Below are positions 1 to 12,289 of a DNA stretch of 64,000 nt, piece by piece. The position numbers were made by a program, and so were the translations under genes. Location of the stretch: assembly GCA_029851415.1 (NCBI GenBank), contig CM056742.1, positions 89,766,748 through 89,830,747 on the forward strand, read 5' to 3'. The notes under the pieces were generated by a model that was not told the origin of the DNA, searched no databases, and worked only from the letters and a program-made list of their open reading frames with translations. Source of the DNA: Eretmocerus hayati (taxonomy: Eukaryota; Arthropoda; Insecta; Hymenoptera; Aphelinidae). Within the stretch, counting starts at the first letter, position 1. Every line of letters begins with the position of its first letter.

Positions 1-900
1 TTTGTGGCATTTGGCCTGATCTTCTGACAATGATGTTTGGCTCCTTTTCAAGCTCATCGAAACATCCTTAGCAGCTAAACTTTGCACTAACTTCAATTCT
101 CGCTTCTTGTTTGATACGCATTTTTTGAAATGCAATACAAAATTATGAGATTAGTTTGTTCACGCTCCAAATTTCGCCTACCGAACCCATTGAGATATCA
201 TGAGTACCCTTCACAAAATTATACTTTTTTTTAATTGAGACCTCAAACTATACGAGTCAAGACTAAAAAGCGAGGTGAAGAAAATGTGTGGTCTTAAAAG
301 AAGCCGTTAGGCTGTCTGAGCGATATGTTAATATCGCTCAGAAGAATTCAAATTATCACCACGAGTGGTTGGGAGTTGTTATCTCTGTAAAACAAGTTAA
401 AGTTCTGTAACTCATGAGTGGGTGAGAAATGAAGTTTTACAAGACAACCTCCATCCACTCTGCGCTCGCATGATAAAGATGATTTTTGTAGACGCAAGCT
501 CAAATTTTTAGCCCATGGAATGCGGAATTTCAAACCAGATAACGCTTTAAAAATTTAAATTCTTTTGCAATAGGTAGGGCCCTTTTACACTTTCGATACA
601 CCAGAGAAATTGGAAATCACTGAATCATTCCAAATTTTGTCGACGGTATGTGTTTCGCTGTATGTTCGTACATTGTACACATGGTGGTAGTCGATTTTTT
701 CCGAAAAACATAACATGTCCGGAAATTTTCGTCGCTCCTATGCAATTCATATTTATGTGCGCGCGTGCAACTTGTGACTTGTGCTACTCGCACATTGCCT
801 GGCTCGCCGGTGGCTGGACTCACCGTCGTCATCGTAAGTAGTTGAATCAAAGAATAACATCAGAAAAAGGAAGAAAAATTTTCATAATCGAGAAAAAATA
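1..900. other. No gene recognised
   Basis: About 0.9 kb of AT-rich sequence. Short open frames exist on both strands, but none has recognisable protein features or convincing splice context. I see no tRNA-like or terminal-inverted-repeat structure before position 901. Confidence 0.5.
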
Positions 901-1781
901 CAGTAAAACCTGTCTCTATGGGCATCTCTAAAATCCGGGCACCTCCCGATTCCGGGCGCTTCCCCGTGGAACCGAATTTCATTCCTTAAGCTCATACGGT
1001 ATTCTTTCTTCATAATTCGGGCACCTCCAAAATTTGGGCACCTGCCTAATATGGGCGGTTTCCGAGATCTCAACCATATGATGTCACATGTTGAAGGAAC
1101 CTGTGAATTCAGGGCACCCACTTCAGCTGTCAGAATGAACCAGGTATGCATGTCGAAAACTTATGTCAAGCTCAGAACGAGCCTGAAAGAGACGTTTCCA
1201 TATTGAGAGAAGCAAAGATCACTAATCTTCTGAGTTCTGCGTCAATTTGACGAATCAAGAAGATTATTACTTAACTACATATTTGGATGTTTACCGAAAA
1301 ATTATAATGAGTCTATTGAGGGAAAAAATTCGCTATCTGTGTTGTTTGATACTCTAAAATTCACATCAGCTATTTCTAATCATCCACAGTATTAAGTCAT
1401 TGACCTTGAATGCTAGAGTATTGGATGCTTACTTTGACGGAGGGTATTTTTGAGCCTTTCTTTGAGATTTCCAAATTCAAAGTTCTGAGTTTGCAGACCC
1501 TCGATCTCAGTATGTTCCGAATCTTGAATTCCTGAATCACCATCATACCGAATTTCGAAAACCCGAATTTGAATAACTATGAATCTTGACATTGCACATC
1601 TTAAGAGTTCCGAGTTTTCATCGGTGTATTTCACTTATTCCAAGATTGTATGGTTTGAAATCAGTTCTTCCAAAATTATTACTTTCTATAATTTTGCATC
1701 AGACTCTATAATTCGGGCACCTGTCTATTATGGGCGGGTCGGACTGGAACCGGAGGTGCCCGAATTAGACAGGTTCTACTG
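901..1781. mobile_element. Pogo/Tc1-like non-autonomous element (degenerate)
   Basis: The left end begins CAGTAAAACCTGTCT and the right end, read on the minus strand, begins CAGTAGAACCTGTCT, so the two termini are inverted repeats. Both ends continue into GC-rich motifs of the type TTCGGGCACCT and ATGGGCGG, which recur several times inside. A TA dinucleotide precedes the left end; the right flank (CACTAT) no longer shows the expected TA. The termini resemble pogo/Tigger-type TIRs. No transposase frame is visible inside, so this is a non-autonomous, aged copy. Confidence 0.6.
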
Positions 1782-2679
1782 CACTATGAAAAAAATTATA
1801 TGAGTATATGTTTAATATTTTTGGAATGATATTACGTATTCTGCAATTTTTCGTTTCACTTTTCCAATTTGATATTTCAATCTAATCGAAGAAGTATCCC
1901 TGAATCTGCAAGCTCACAAGCTCTCTCATTGACAATATTTATGGGGAGAAAATCAATTCAAAATCTCAGATTACACCCACAGATAAACAAACTTTCGGGC
2001 TGATCATTTTTTCTACTAGGATATAATTCTCAACACCCTCACTTTGAACCTCACTTTTTAGCCCCGAAAAGAGTATCAACCCTCAACATCTTTTAATAGT
2101 TGCTAGAAATATCTATGCAAATTGCAACTCATAATTTCCCAAAAATGTTATGAAGCTTCCAAACGTCATTAGTTCGCTGTAAAGAATGTGAAGGGTCTGG
2201 GTGGTAACCCGGAATCTGTTGCAATATTTCTGATTTCTCCAAAGAGAAAGTTTTGTTTCCACCTCAACGAAAATTTGATCAAATTTTCGATTAAAACCAA
2301 CATATTCATCAACAAAATTCCTTTTATCGAAAAAAAGCTTTATACCATTCTCTTCCTCTTGCCGAAATGTATCAGTTGTAGGTAACACTTTTCTTCCTCA
2401 TGGCCTTCCAAATCTGAAAAAGACTCGACTTTGCAACCCTTTGTCCGTGTGTGTGTCTTGTTTCATACCGGAAACGCGTTATCTTCTACTGTTCACCTGA
2501 TCAACTTTTGACTTTCTACAAGTTGTAGAGAATCAAATTTCCGAAAGCCAAGTGATTTGACAGCTTTCAGATCCCAGTCAAATTTGATCTATGGGGTTTT
2601 TAAAGCAAACCTGCTCAAATTTCGACTCTTAATACATAAATATGTTTTTCCAACACGGTCTCACCACGAATTGAGTCAC
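1782..2679. other. No gene recognised
   Basis: AT-rich sequence with overlapping short open frames on both strands near 2113-2388. None shows a domain, codon-like composition or splice structure that I can support. Confidence 0.45.
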
Positions 2680-4066
2680 CTAAGCTATGATTTTTTCAGT
2701 ATGATCTATCGATTGGTTAATACCGAAATTTTATTCAATCTTTACAAATCTCGGATTTTTGAAAAAATCAAAATTTTCACCAAAAATTTCATTTTGACCC
2801 TTTCTATACCCACAGCATCCAAATTTCGTCTCAACCGAACAATAGATATCATCCAAGGAACCTCAGTTTAGATTACCCAAATCCCTCTTAAAAGCTTCCT
2901 TTGAAGAATAATTCAAAAAATAATGGAAATTTTCTCTTGGTATTCATTTTTTCCTCGTACCTTCCGTTATGACTTATTTATCTCGATTTCAATGAGCTAA
3001 ACTATCATTTTCCCTGCATGATCGATCGATTGGTTAATACCGAAATTTTATTCAATCTGTGCACACGGTGCTCGGGAGAGAACGATAGGTTGAACAAAAT
3101 TGTCACCAAAAACTGAACACGCGGTGATTTAGTACTATGCTCAAGGATCAAAATCCCGTTTCGACCGAAATGGAGCAATCCCCCCTTTTGAAATGCGAGC
3201 TTGATTCGTATTTTTACGGGTTAATCAAGTGGAGCTTTTTTGAGCAACATACTTGTCGAGACAATAACGGCCCCCAAAGCCCATAACTTCAATGAATCTC
3301 AATATTTTTCAATGTACTTCAACTTATTTTGAAGCTTATTCGAAGACCTTCAAAATGAGCTATTGTGAGCTTGGATTCAACACAGTAGACTTGAGCTATC
3401 TCAGAAGTTAGGAGCTCGAAAAGTCTCAAACCGTTAGAAGAGGAAATCTCGGGTATCGATTCAAAATGAGGTCCTTCGACTCTAGTTCTTTGAAATCAAA
3501 CTCACAATAGCTCATTTTGAAGGTCTTTGAATAAGCTTCAAAATAAGTTGAAGTACGTTGGAAAATATTGAGATTCATCGAAGTTATGAGCTTTGGAAGC
3601 CGCTATTGTCTCGACAAGTATGTTGCTCAAAAAAGCTCCATTTGATTAACACGGAAAAATACGAATCAAGCTCGCATTTCAAAAAAGGGGATTGCTCCAT
3701 TTCGGTTGAAACGGGATTTTGATCTCCGGGCATAGTACTAAATGACCCCGTGTCCAGTTTTCGGTGACAATTTCGTTCAACCTATCGTCCTTTCCCGAGC
3801 ACTGTGTGCAAAACTCAAATTTTCGAAAAAATCAAAATTTTCACCAAAAATTTCATTTTAACCTTTTCAAACCCACTGCATCGGAATTTTGTCTCAACCA
3901 AACAATATATATCATCTAAAAAACCTCAGACTAGATGGCCCTAATCGCTCTAAAAAGGTTCCTCTCGAGGAATAAGTCAAAAAACAGTAGATCACTTTTA
4001 TTAATATTCATTTTCCCTCGTATCTTCCTTTATGAATCATTTATCTCAATTTTAATGACCTAAAGA
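2680..4066. repeat. Diverged tandem duplication (~310 bp), second copy split by a transposon
   Basis: Two direct copies share ATCGATTGGTTAATACCG, AAAATCAAAATTTTCACC and the following downstream sequence. Copy one runs about 2680-2998. Copy two starts near 2998, is interrupted at 3063, and resumes at 3807-4066. Copy one gives the approximate empty site (TTCAATCTTTACAAATCTC) for the element inserted in copy two. Confidence 0.7.
3064..3806. mobile_element. Foldback MITE with 4-bp TSD (CMC/Chapaev-like ends)
   Basis: The 743-bp unit is almost wholly an inverted repeat folding around 3430. The left end reads CACGGTGCTCGGGA; the right end, on the minus strand, reads CACAGTGCTCGGGA. It is flanked on both sides by TGCA (3060-3063 and 3807-3810), a 4-bp target duplication, and the upstream paralogous copy shows the unoccupied site. 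CAC...GTG ends with a 4-bp duplication suit Chapaev-type elements of the CMC superfamily; this assignment is inference. No protein is encoded. Confidence 0.75.
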
Positions 4067-4205
4067 CTTACTTATATGCCATTCCAAGTCGATTCGTTGA
4101 GCCGTAGACCTTATACTGAGTGAGAAGCAAAATAAAAGCGTCTTCAACCAATTTTGAAGAGTTTTCGAGATAATTAAGTTATCAAGTGAGTGTAAGATTA
4201 ATATA

Positions 4206-4620
4206 ATACAGGAATGATCCTCCCCGCAACACTAGAAAGACTTGCGGCATGTATGTATTATTAATTGTCAACGAATCGTCAATTTTAGGTGAAATTGCGC
4301 CTCAAAATGTACGTGCTCAGCGCACACACAAAAAGTGGTCTTTGGGCTCTCATAGTAATGGGATTTGGTGCTTAATACCATCAAATTTGATAAGTTTGCC
4401 CGCCCGAAACCCGAGCGAGCCTCGCAATGGTGCTATACATTCACAAAGGTCGAAAAAATGAAAAACCACAGCACACGAACCTGACATTTTGACTCCTTTT
4501 TCGATAATTCTTTTGCCGACCCTGGATCGCCAAACTAATGGTTGCGCCAAAAAGAGAACCAAAAATATGTCGAAAATGATATGTACGAATGTTTTCCCAA
4601 GCGTTTTAAGGGCTCGTACC
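4206..4620. repeat. Dispersed repeat, copy A (carries an empty TTAA site)
   Basis: Shares long similarity with 5320-5412 plus 6359-6620: GTGCTCAGCGCACACA, AAAAAGTGGTCTTTGGGCTC, GCCCGCCCGAA and CACGAACCTGACATTTTGAC-like segments in the same order. The site GTGCTTAATACC at about 4371-4382 is uninterrupted here but split by an insertion in copy B. A fragment of the same family (CCTGGATCGGAAAACTAATG) recurs near 26216. Confidence 0.75.
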
Positions 4621-5018
4621 TATGTCGGAATTTGAACCTATGTCGTCCTTGGTCCTGGCGCGAATTGTTGTATATGAGTAGTTCTGCGGAAACTTTGATC
4701 ATTTGGGGGTCGATACTGTGGCAGCGCTAAATCTCACTCTCGAAGGTTCTAAGATGTATTTTTCGAATTTTTGAAACATATAAAGTATGAATGAACTCGC
4801 GCACGGATGTAAATTCTCCCACTCATCAGTACCATAAGGATAACGTGGAGAGATGCGGTAGCGCGGCACGGACCTGAAATTTTTAGGCGCAGCACGGACC
4901 TGACATTTTGACACGAAAATCGATCTCACGACCAAACGGTTCAAGCTAAAGTCTCGGGGTTTGAAGGAGGTTCATTTGGCCACCAAATACTTTTTGAAAA
5001 ATTGACTAGGACCTCCGG

Positions 5019-5166
5019 GGTCATGAGTTTAACGGTCGCACTTTTGCGCACGGACCTGACATAAAAATTTAGTAAAACTAGATTTTGGTGGAGGTCATGA
5101 GTTTAACGGTCGCACTTTTGCGCACGGACCTGACATAAAAATTTAGTAACACTAGATTTTGGTGGA
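5019..5166. repeat. Two-copy 74-bp tandem repeat
   Basis: Two almost identical 74-bp units start at 5019 and 5093. Each contains GGTCATGAGTTTAACGGTCG, then GCGCACGGACCTGACAT and ACTAGATTTTGGTGGA. They differ by AAAACTAG versus AACACTAG. The phrase CACGGACCTGACAT also recurs near 4886 and 6466. Confidence 0.85.
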
Positions 5167-5319
5167 AAAACTGCTCTGCGAAGTGGGAAAATAAATCTTT
5201 CTCGATACTTTGGGGCATGGAAAAGAAGCGCCTGACCATTTCCTTTAAGAATCAATTGGTGCGGAAAAGCCTGGAACGAGATAAATTCACTTTTATTAAG
5301 GAAAACTGAGGGAGTATAA

Positions 5320-6620
5320 TTTTAAGTAAAATTGGGCCACAAAATGTATGTGCTCAGCGCACACATAAAAAGTGGTCTTTGGGCTCTCATAGCAACGAGA
5401 TTCTGTGCTTAACACGTTCGCTGCGACGGTAAAAACCGGCATTCCGTCCCAGTGTGCGAGAGAGTACAAACACGTGATTTTGCACCTATAATAGTCAAAC
5501 CTTTTGATTTGTGATCAGTTTAGTATGTATATACAAGAAATCTAAGAACTTTCACGGGTCCCATCGGTGGGACCCGCGGAAATTTCTATCGTGCAATGGG
5601 GGATGAAGTAAATGATCGAACTACCAAAATTAATGATCCTAAGATGTATTATTTAGCTTTTCGGGAGCAATCGTTGATTTCCCGGTACTATTCGGGTGTT
5701 TCGCGAGCAATGGCCTGAATTGGAAGCTTTTGCCTGGTAAGAACCGCGGATTGCGGTTGTGATCCACGCGAGTATGATTTTCTATCCTCGTGAATCCACG
5801 AGACACAGCTGCTTATTCGAGATACTCTTCAACTTCTCTGAATACAGAAAGTTCCTTATACGCGGAGACATAAAATAGATTGAGAAGAGAGGAAATGCAA
5901 TTGCAATGTCAACCATTTATCCGGTTTGCCTCATGGTTGTTTTGCGTCTAAATTTCTGATAACTTGGCTCTATCTCGCTCAAATTACGCGTACTTGGGCT
6001 CATTCTGTAGATTTTGACGTAAGCTTTCGAATAAGCTGAGATACGTTTTGAAATATTCAAACGGACTTGATATATTGACAATTTACCTGCTATTTTTGTG
6101 TTATTCATCGCCGTTCCCACGAAAATTGAGTTCTTATGGCGTAGCTCGAACAAATCAAGTCCAATCCCTAAACTGGCCTGTACGCATGTTCTTGGCATCA
6201 AATATAGTGAGTAAAAACCACTACAGAAGCCATTGGATGTGTCTACGTTGTTTCGTGCACACTAGAAGCCGAACAAAAACTGGTCCCACTCGAGGGACCC
6301 GTCGCACACAAAAGAGGACGCGCGGGTCCCACCCGTGGGACCTGTCGCAGCGAACGTGTTAATACCATGAAATTTGATGTATTACTTGCCCGCCCGAATT
6401 CCGAACGAATTCTACTGCGGCACCTCACGCTTACAAAGGTCGAAATAATGGAAAACCACGCGGTACGGACCTGACATTTTGACCTTTTTTCCGATGGATT
6501 TTTTTTTGGATCACCCTGGATCAGAGAACTAATGTTTGCAACAAAAAGAGCACAAAAAATACATTAAGAATGGCTTTTGTAATTGTTTCCTTAAGCATTT
6601 TAAGGCTTCGTACAAGCTGC
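5320..6620. repeat. Dispersed repeat, copy B (interrupted by a TTAA element)
   Basis: Same family as 4206-4620. The left part covers 5320-5412 and the right part 6359-6620, with the 5413-6358 element between them. Aligning the two copies defines the insertion exactly. Confidence 0.75.
5413..6358. mobile_element. piggyBac-like MITE with TTAA duplication
   Basis: The ends are CACGTTCGCTGCGAC and its inverted partner GTCGCAGCGAACGTG, flanked by TTAA at 5409-5412 and 6359-6362. The paralogous copy A carries a single uninterrupted TTAA, giving an empty site. Palindromic GGGTCCCAYCGGTGGGACCC-type motifs lie near both ends. TTAA targeting is the hallmark of the piggyBac superfamily. No transposase frame is visible in the 946 bp, so it is non-autonomous. 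Confidence 0.85.
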
Positions 6621-7675
6621 TCAAAGTTTCCACAGAGGTACTCATATATGTATGTTGATTCATACCCACCCGCCACAATGATAAAACTATAGGAACTTAG
6701 AACTCTAAACTAAACGCGTTTGCGTCTGCGCGATTGTCCTGTCCCCCACCTGCTGTCCCCACTAGAAATTGTTAATCGACTTTTGAGCATCAAATCTCAA
6801 ATGAACAAAGATTTTACAGGGAATCTACAGTGTGTGTAATTACAAAGGGTAAATGTGGAATTGTTCTCAGCTATTTTCGTTGGGCTCAAAAGTATTCAAC
6901 AAATTGTAATAGTTTGCACAAATAATGCCTGTTTGTTGATTTTTAATCATTCAGGGGTGTGGAATTTCAAAGAGCATCATTTTTATGGTGTGATAAATCG
7001 TCTTCTCCCAAATGGTACAAAAAAAATTTATTCAAAGAATAATTTTTCAGCCAGGACGTCACAGGTGTAGAGTCACATCATGCAATGGTTGATGATTGAA
7101 CATCAAGTTTATGAAACTGTATATTGTCTGACATATCAATGATAGAGTATTCATGGAGCATGAATTATATCAGTGTTACGATAGCGAGACGTTTCTAAAA
7201 ATGGATCTTGAATCAAACTAATATTGTTTGTTGTCAAATATCTATAGAGAAATGTTGTTGTTGTGTGGACATTTAATATTTTTGAGAGCTTTTCATCTAG
7301 TATCACTCCATTCAAAACAATTTTCCATCTACTATTGAAAAGAATAAGTAGTTCTATTATGTTTAACAGACTTGAATTTTGTATGTTCTATCTTATTGGA
7401 ACAGGATTGAACTGTTGTCAACAATAAACATCATCGTTGACATCAGTCGAGTCACACAACATGTGTGTGCATTTTCTTATTAACAAGACAAAACTTACTT
7501 ACACCGGTCAGTTGAGATTTAAACAATTGATCCAACCAATTATATTCAGGAATTGGCAGCATCATGAATGTATTCTTATGCATTTTACCAGAGATATTTT
7601 TCATGAGTTAATAAATTTATTTTCTCACATTTTCAGAATATTGCTAGACCCCTTTCGATGAAAATAGATTAATAC
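6621..7675. other. No gene recognised
   Basis: AT-rich sequence. Open stretches at 6855-7070 and 7437-7661 each contain a potential splice acceptor (for example TTTTAATCATTCAG near 6955), so parts could be exons of the gene to the right. I see no domain and cannot support a call. Confidence 0.4.
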
Positions 7676-7881
7676 TACTGAATTGGAGTGCTGCGGCCCA
7701 TACTTGAACTTTGTTTTATCTCCAACACTTAGATCATGCTTCGAGTTATGAGGGTAATGTCGGAGGAAGTACTTCTGAGTTTTGCAAAATGAAACCATGT
7801 TGACTTAAGTATTGAATCTTGAATCCAATCTATATGAATCAAAATATATTATTGCAGAAAATCTTGAAGCCCTAAATACAG

Positions 7882-8011
7882 AAGCTCTTCACATGTGGAA
7901 GAATTAATGAAAATCAAAGAGATCTATTGCGATTCTCAGACTATCATTTGAAAGAGTCACACCTTGTGCAAGGTATTCATATCAAGAACAAGATCATTGA
8001 GACATTATTAG
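7882..8011 (+). CDS. Putative exon, unknown product (open copy)
   Basis: A 130-bp stretch lies between the acceptor CTAAATACAG and the donor G|GTATGT. It is open in one frame, starting at phase 0 and ending at phase 1. The predicted peptide begins KLFTCGRINENQRDLLRFSD, continues with charged residues and ends ...IKNKIIETLL. I do not recognise the domain. It may be an exon of the gene containing 9198-9527 and the protease exon downstream, since all lie on the plus strand. The duplicated copy 530 bp downstream is broken by a stop. Confidence 0.4.
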
Positions 8012-8411
8012 GTATGTCCCAGATCCTGTACAAAATTGAAAAATGACATCATTATCTGATACTGTTAACATGAGAAGTTAGAGTTGGTATTTTAATCGAT
8101 AAAAGTGTTTCTGACAACTGAGATAATTTTTATTAATGTCTCAAGTTGTAGATCTCCATGTAGGCGAAAAAATTTCATGATATGAGAATCACACTTCAAA
8201 ATGTTACTGAATTGTAGTGCTGCGGCCCATGCTTGAACTTTGTTTCATCTCCAACTCTTAGTTCATGCTTCGAGTTATAAGCGTAATGTTGGAGGAAGTA
8301 CTTCTGTGTTTGCAAAATGAAACCATGTTGACCTAAGTATTGAATCTTGAATCCGATCTATATGAATCAAAATATATATTATTGCAGAAAATCTTGAAGC
8401 CCTAAATACAG

Positions 8412-8541
8412 AAGCTCTTCAAAAGTGAAAGAATTAATGAAAATTAAAGAGATCTATTGCGATTCTCAGACTATCATTTGAAAGAGTCACACCTCGTGCA
8501 AGGAATTCACATCAATAACAAGATCATTGAGACATTATTAG
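8412..8541 (+). pseudogene. Duplicate of the 7882-8011 exon, with a stop codon
   Basis: Same length (130 bp), acceptor and donor as the upstream copy. A change of CAA to TAA in codon 12 (8445-8447) ends the frame. It would add a premature stop if included, so the copy is either skipped or dead. Confidence 0.55.
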
Positions 8542-8734
8542 GTATGTCCCAGATTCTGTACAAAATTGAAAAATGACATCATTATTCGATACTGTTAACA
8601 TGAGAAGTTAGAGTTGGTATTTTAATCGATAAAAGTGTTTCTGACAACTGAGACAATTTTTGTTAATGTCTCATGTTGTAGATTTCCATGTAGGCGAAAA
8701 AGTTTCATGATATGAGAATCACACTTCAAAATGT

Positions 8735-9197
8735 GCATAAGATGTATTCAATCTTATTCTTTGTAAAATGAAAAACACTTGCGAACAGTTTTTTTGTCTG
8801 CTAGAGAAACGTTATATCTTCTTGGAAGGAGGAGATCTAACAAAGAAGACTATTTTGAATTTTGACAAGACTTCAACACATCTTTTCAATTCACAGATCA
8901 TGGTGATTTTTGTTATTTTATAAGCTCAAAAATAATTGACCCATCGTCTACAACATAATTTAGTGATTTTCAAAGCACTGGAATTATGAAATAACTGGTA
9001 GATCCATTGACCCGATACAAATATGTTGAGTTTGTAAATTGTAACCTGATACCAATGTAGTTCCATAAAGTTGAAATTTGGAACAAGAAAAACTAGGTAG
9101 AGGAATTGGAAATTTTTTCAGTGACTGACACTGGTTTTTTGTCTAATTACAGTACCTTTTCTTCTTCAAATCGCTTCGTTCATTTTGAACATCAAAG
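8735..9197. other. No gene recognised (possible intron or 5' region)
   Basis: AT-rich sequence between the tandem duplication and the open exon at 9198. No repeat or RNA structure noticed. Confidence 0.4.
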
Positions 9198-9527
9198 ATG
9201 AAATCTAAGAAGAGCAGAAAAAGAAGTCATGTGGCTTCTAGCCGAATGAAAGTAGAATTTGAGAACAAAATGGTAACATGCATCAAATCTCTAAAAAAGG
9301 AAGGTGAAGAGCTTGAAGATTATTTGGAGAATCTAGAAAGTGACACGTATGGATCAGATATATGGCGGGAATTGACAAAACTATTGCACAACACCAGTCG
9401 TAGTCGCACAATTGAAGATCATTTGAAGTTGGACTACCACAGATTTCGAGTATGGAGTGAGAATATTTACCATGGTTTGGGGGTAGAGAAAAAAGAGATT
9501 AGCAGACTGCAATCGTCGAAAAAACAG
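9198..9527 (+). CDS. Putative exon: lysine-rich, acidic helical protein, unknown
   Basis: Open from an ATG at 9198 through a potential donor, CAG|GTGAAG, at 9528, giving 110 codons in phase 0. The start is strongly basic (MKSKKSRKRSH), which could be a nuclear localisation signal. It is followed by a charged, probably helical segment with KKEGEELEDYLENLES. The frame stays open to 9653 if the donor is not used. The phase-0 end could splice directly to the phase-0 start of the protease exon at 13056, so this may be the N-terminal part of that protein. I do not recognise the family. Confidence 0.5.
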
Positions 9528-9729
9528 GTGAAGATAAGAATTGTAATCACTCACTTTGATGTAAGTCTCTCTATTCTACATGGAGAGATCGTCGATTTTT
9601 TTTTGCGATGGGCTCACAAATTTGATACTGAAGTCTTCGTTTTCAACGGCTAAAGCTCTTGTTCTATTCCATCAAATTGACTGTAGCAATTGTTTCTTAC
9701 AAAGAAATTGAACCAGATATCGATTAAAA

Positions 9730-11230
9730 ACAGGTCCTAAGAAGTAGAAGATAGCGCGAGCGCAGGAGAAGCTAATTATTGAATCAAAATTTGTTCCTCG
9801 AAATAACTTTCAAAGCAGAGATTCTTTTTTGCAATTTTCCAATGTTTAGGTGTTTACAAAATTGCAAAAAGTATTATCCGCAGCTCGTTCACGAGGTTTC
9901 CCGCTTTGGAGCGATTGTTTCTACCTTGGCCTGCGGCTCAGACTGAAAACCAATTGCTCAGAAGCGAACTACAACCTCATGAACTCGGTGCGGAATGTAC
10001 TATTTTGGGCTTGCGTGCGTGATCCTGTACGGAAAAGTTACTTTTCGATACACTGTGCGTAAAAGTGCACCTTGCGCACAGTTTGTCGACTTTTACTCAC
10101 AGTTTATCGAAAAGTATAGTTAGATACACGGGCGTAAAACCTATCATTCGCATCCTCGTGATGATTCCGAGGATGGAATAGTTTCCGATTTATGCCTCTG
10201 AAAATGGAAAAGTATCAAACTTTTCAAAAAATCTAATATTTTATACATGAATATTTTCGTCCACAATCTTCATACCAAACTTTTGTTCACCTAAACAAGT
10301 ATTTTTTCTCTGTCCTCCGTCACTTGGTTGATGTCGATTTCTCATTTCCGTATATTGTCATAGTTTAAATCATAAATTTTGAATTTTTCGGAATAGTATT
10401 TTTCGATACGAAGTCGGGAAGTTCGGTTTTATTTTTCGAGTGATTGTTTTCGGCCCAAGCTTCGGCAAGGGTCAAAATTATCACGAGTAACACAAAAAAC
10501 TTCACGCCCGAGTATCAAAATACGTTTTTCGCACGATTGAGCATGCGAAAAACAAGATCTGTGGTTGCACGCCCGTGCGAAATTAGTATATTATGATACA
10601 AGGGCGCAAACGATGGTTTTCGCACTTCGAGTGACTTTTTTAGGCCCGAGCCGCAGGCGAGGGTCTAAATAGTCACGAGAAAGCGAAAACCATTGCGCCC
10701 GAGTGTCATACTATGGTTTTTGATCTTCTGTGAGCAAATGAAGAGCGAAAAACAGTGTGCAAATGACTCATTTGCGCACAGACGATCAAAAAGTACATTT
10801 CAATACAAGGGTGTAAGAACTTTTTTTGACGTCTCCGAGTAATGGGTTCTTCACCCGAGCCGTGGGCGAGGGTTGGATCCATCCCGAGGATGCGAAAAAT
10901 GAGTTTTACATCCGTGTATTGAATACTATTTGTAGACATAACGTGAGAAAAAGTGGAAAATCAGTGCGAAAAGGTACTATTCTCGCACAGTGTCTCAAAC
11001 ATTGACTTTCGCGCCTCGCTTATGAGGTTCCCCGCTTTCGAACAATTCTTTCGATCCCCACCTGCGGCTCGGGCCGCAAACGATTCGCTCGGCAACAAGC
11101 TACAATCTCATAGACTCGGTGCAAAATATACTATTCCCGCACTGGTAACGGTCACTCGTGCGGGAAACGCACTTCCCATCCTAGTTGCATAATGTACTAT
11201 TGCGCACTAATGAAATTTCAGGAGGCTCAA
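9730..11230. repeat. Patchwork of diverged GC-richer repeat modules
   Basis: Several modules recur in direct and inverted order. A segment with GAGGTTTCCCGCTTTGGAGCG near 9893 returns in variant form (GAGGTTCCCCGCTTTCGAAC) near 11024, followed in both by CTGCGGCTC and CTCGGTGCRGAA-like sequence. Inverted GCCCGAGCCG...GCGAGGGTC motifs recur near 10450, 10650 and 10855, and GATACAAGGGCG-type motifs near 10596 and 10802. No coding frame is supported. It probably represents old, decayed elements. Confidence 0.55.
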
Positions 11231-11694
11231 AACGCCTAATAACTGTCGGAGATCTCTTGTGAGGGTGAATCATCATCCGACGAGGAAGTAAATAATATTA
11301 AAATAGGCGTCAAATTTATATGCAAATTTCTGATTCTTGCATTACGCAGGTCTTGGAGGGACAAGAAGAGCTCAATAAAGGTTCAACAATCGATAAATCG
11401 ATGGCTATTCTCGTCACTTTCCAATTGAGGGGGTGGGTGGAAAGATAGCTTAATTGCAAAACGGTGATTTTGAGAAAATCAATAAAAGCTTAATAAAAAC
11501 CGCTACAGACATAATTGGACGAGTTGACCTGACTTATTTCGAAGGAAATAACATTCTCGTAAAAGCTCAACCCGAGCCGGGGGATGGAATTTGATTTTGA
11601 GCTCTTTTCAGCAATTTAAGAAAATGCAATTCCGCCCTTTTTCCGAATACAGGGTCAAATTTTGGCCTTTCTTCCTCACGAAAATTGGAATTAA

Positions 11695-11935
11695 CACGTT
11701 CGCTGCGACGCCGTTTTTTCGTAATTTTACTTTGGCATTGAACTGAACCCCCGCATTTCAGTAAAAATGCTCATATGGGCCTAAACTCTTCTTTATCTCA
11801 TTGTTTACGTTCTTGGTCAAGTAAACCACCATTATAGATTTTTTTCGGGAAAATTTTTGAGCAAGTCTGAGTCGGCAAAAATTGAAAATTGAAAAATTGC
11901 GGGTCCCACCGGTGGGACCCGTCGCAACGAACGTG
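11695..11935. mobile_element. Short piggyBac-like MITE (241 bp)
   Basis: The ends CACGTTCGCTGCGACG and CGTCGCAACGAACGTG match the 5413-6358 element and are flanked by TTAA at 11691-11694 and 11936-11939. It carries the palindrome GGGTCCCACCGGTGGGACCC near the right end. It is an internally deleted relative of the larger copy. Confidence 0.85.
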
Positions 11936-12289
11936 TTAAATCTCGCGATCAAGTCCAATCGTCTCCAAATTTTTTGAGAGTATTCCTGGGCATGTTTTGA
12001 AAGATATCTGATTGCTAGGGGGTGGTTCGATTCATGATCCACGGTTCTATGGACACCAAAAGCTTCCATCAGTCGTGTGAAAATGACGAAAAATTTTTTT
12101 TTCACTTGGGAAGGGTAAAAACACTCAATTTGAAGGTGAAACATGTTTTCATCACTATATTAGGTGGAAAAGCGTTTCCAAGCTCTTGAGAATTTTTATA
12201 AAATTTTTTCTCGGTAATTAGGCCCTTTTTCCAGATCCTGTTCGACCGAGCAAACAACTGAGCTCTGTTTTTGAAATGTTATCACAGCA

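Larger units (their letters stand above)
7676..8734. repeat. 530-bp direct tandem duplication
   Basis: Two units of about 530 bp (7676-8204 and 8205-8734) are highly similar throughout, both carrying CTGCGGCCCAT, GTCGGAGGAAGTACTTCTG-like and GAGATCTATTGCGATTCTC motifs. Each contains one potential exon of 130 bp. The duplication appears recent, with scattered point differences and one short indel. Confidence 0.85.

Noticed and set aside
2113..2388. Minus-strand open frame of 91 codons
   Set aside because: No domain, overlaps an equally open plus-strand frame, and lies in repeat-rich sequence.
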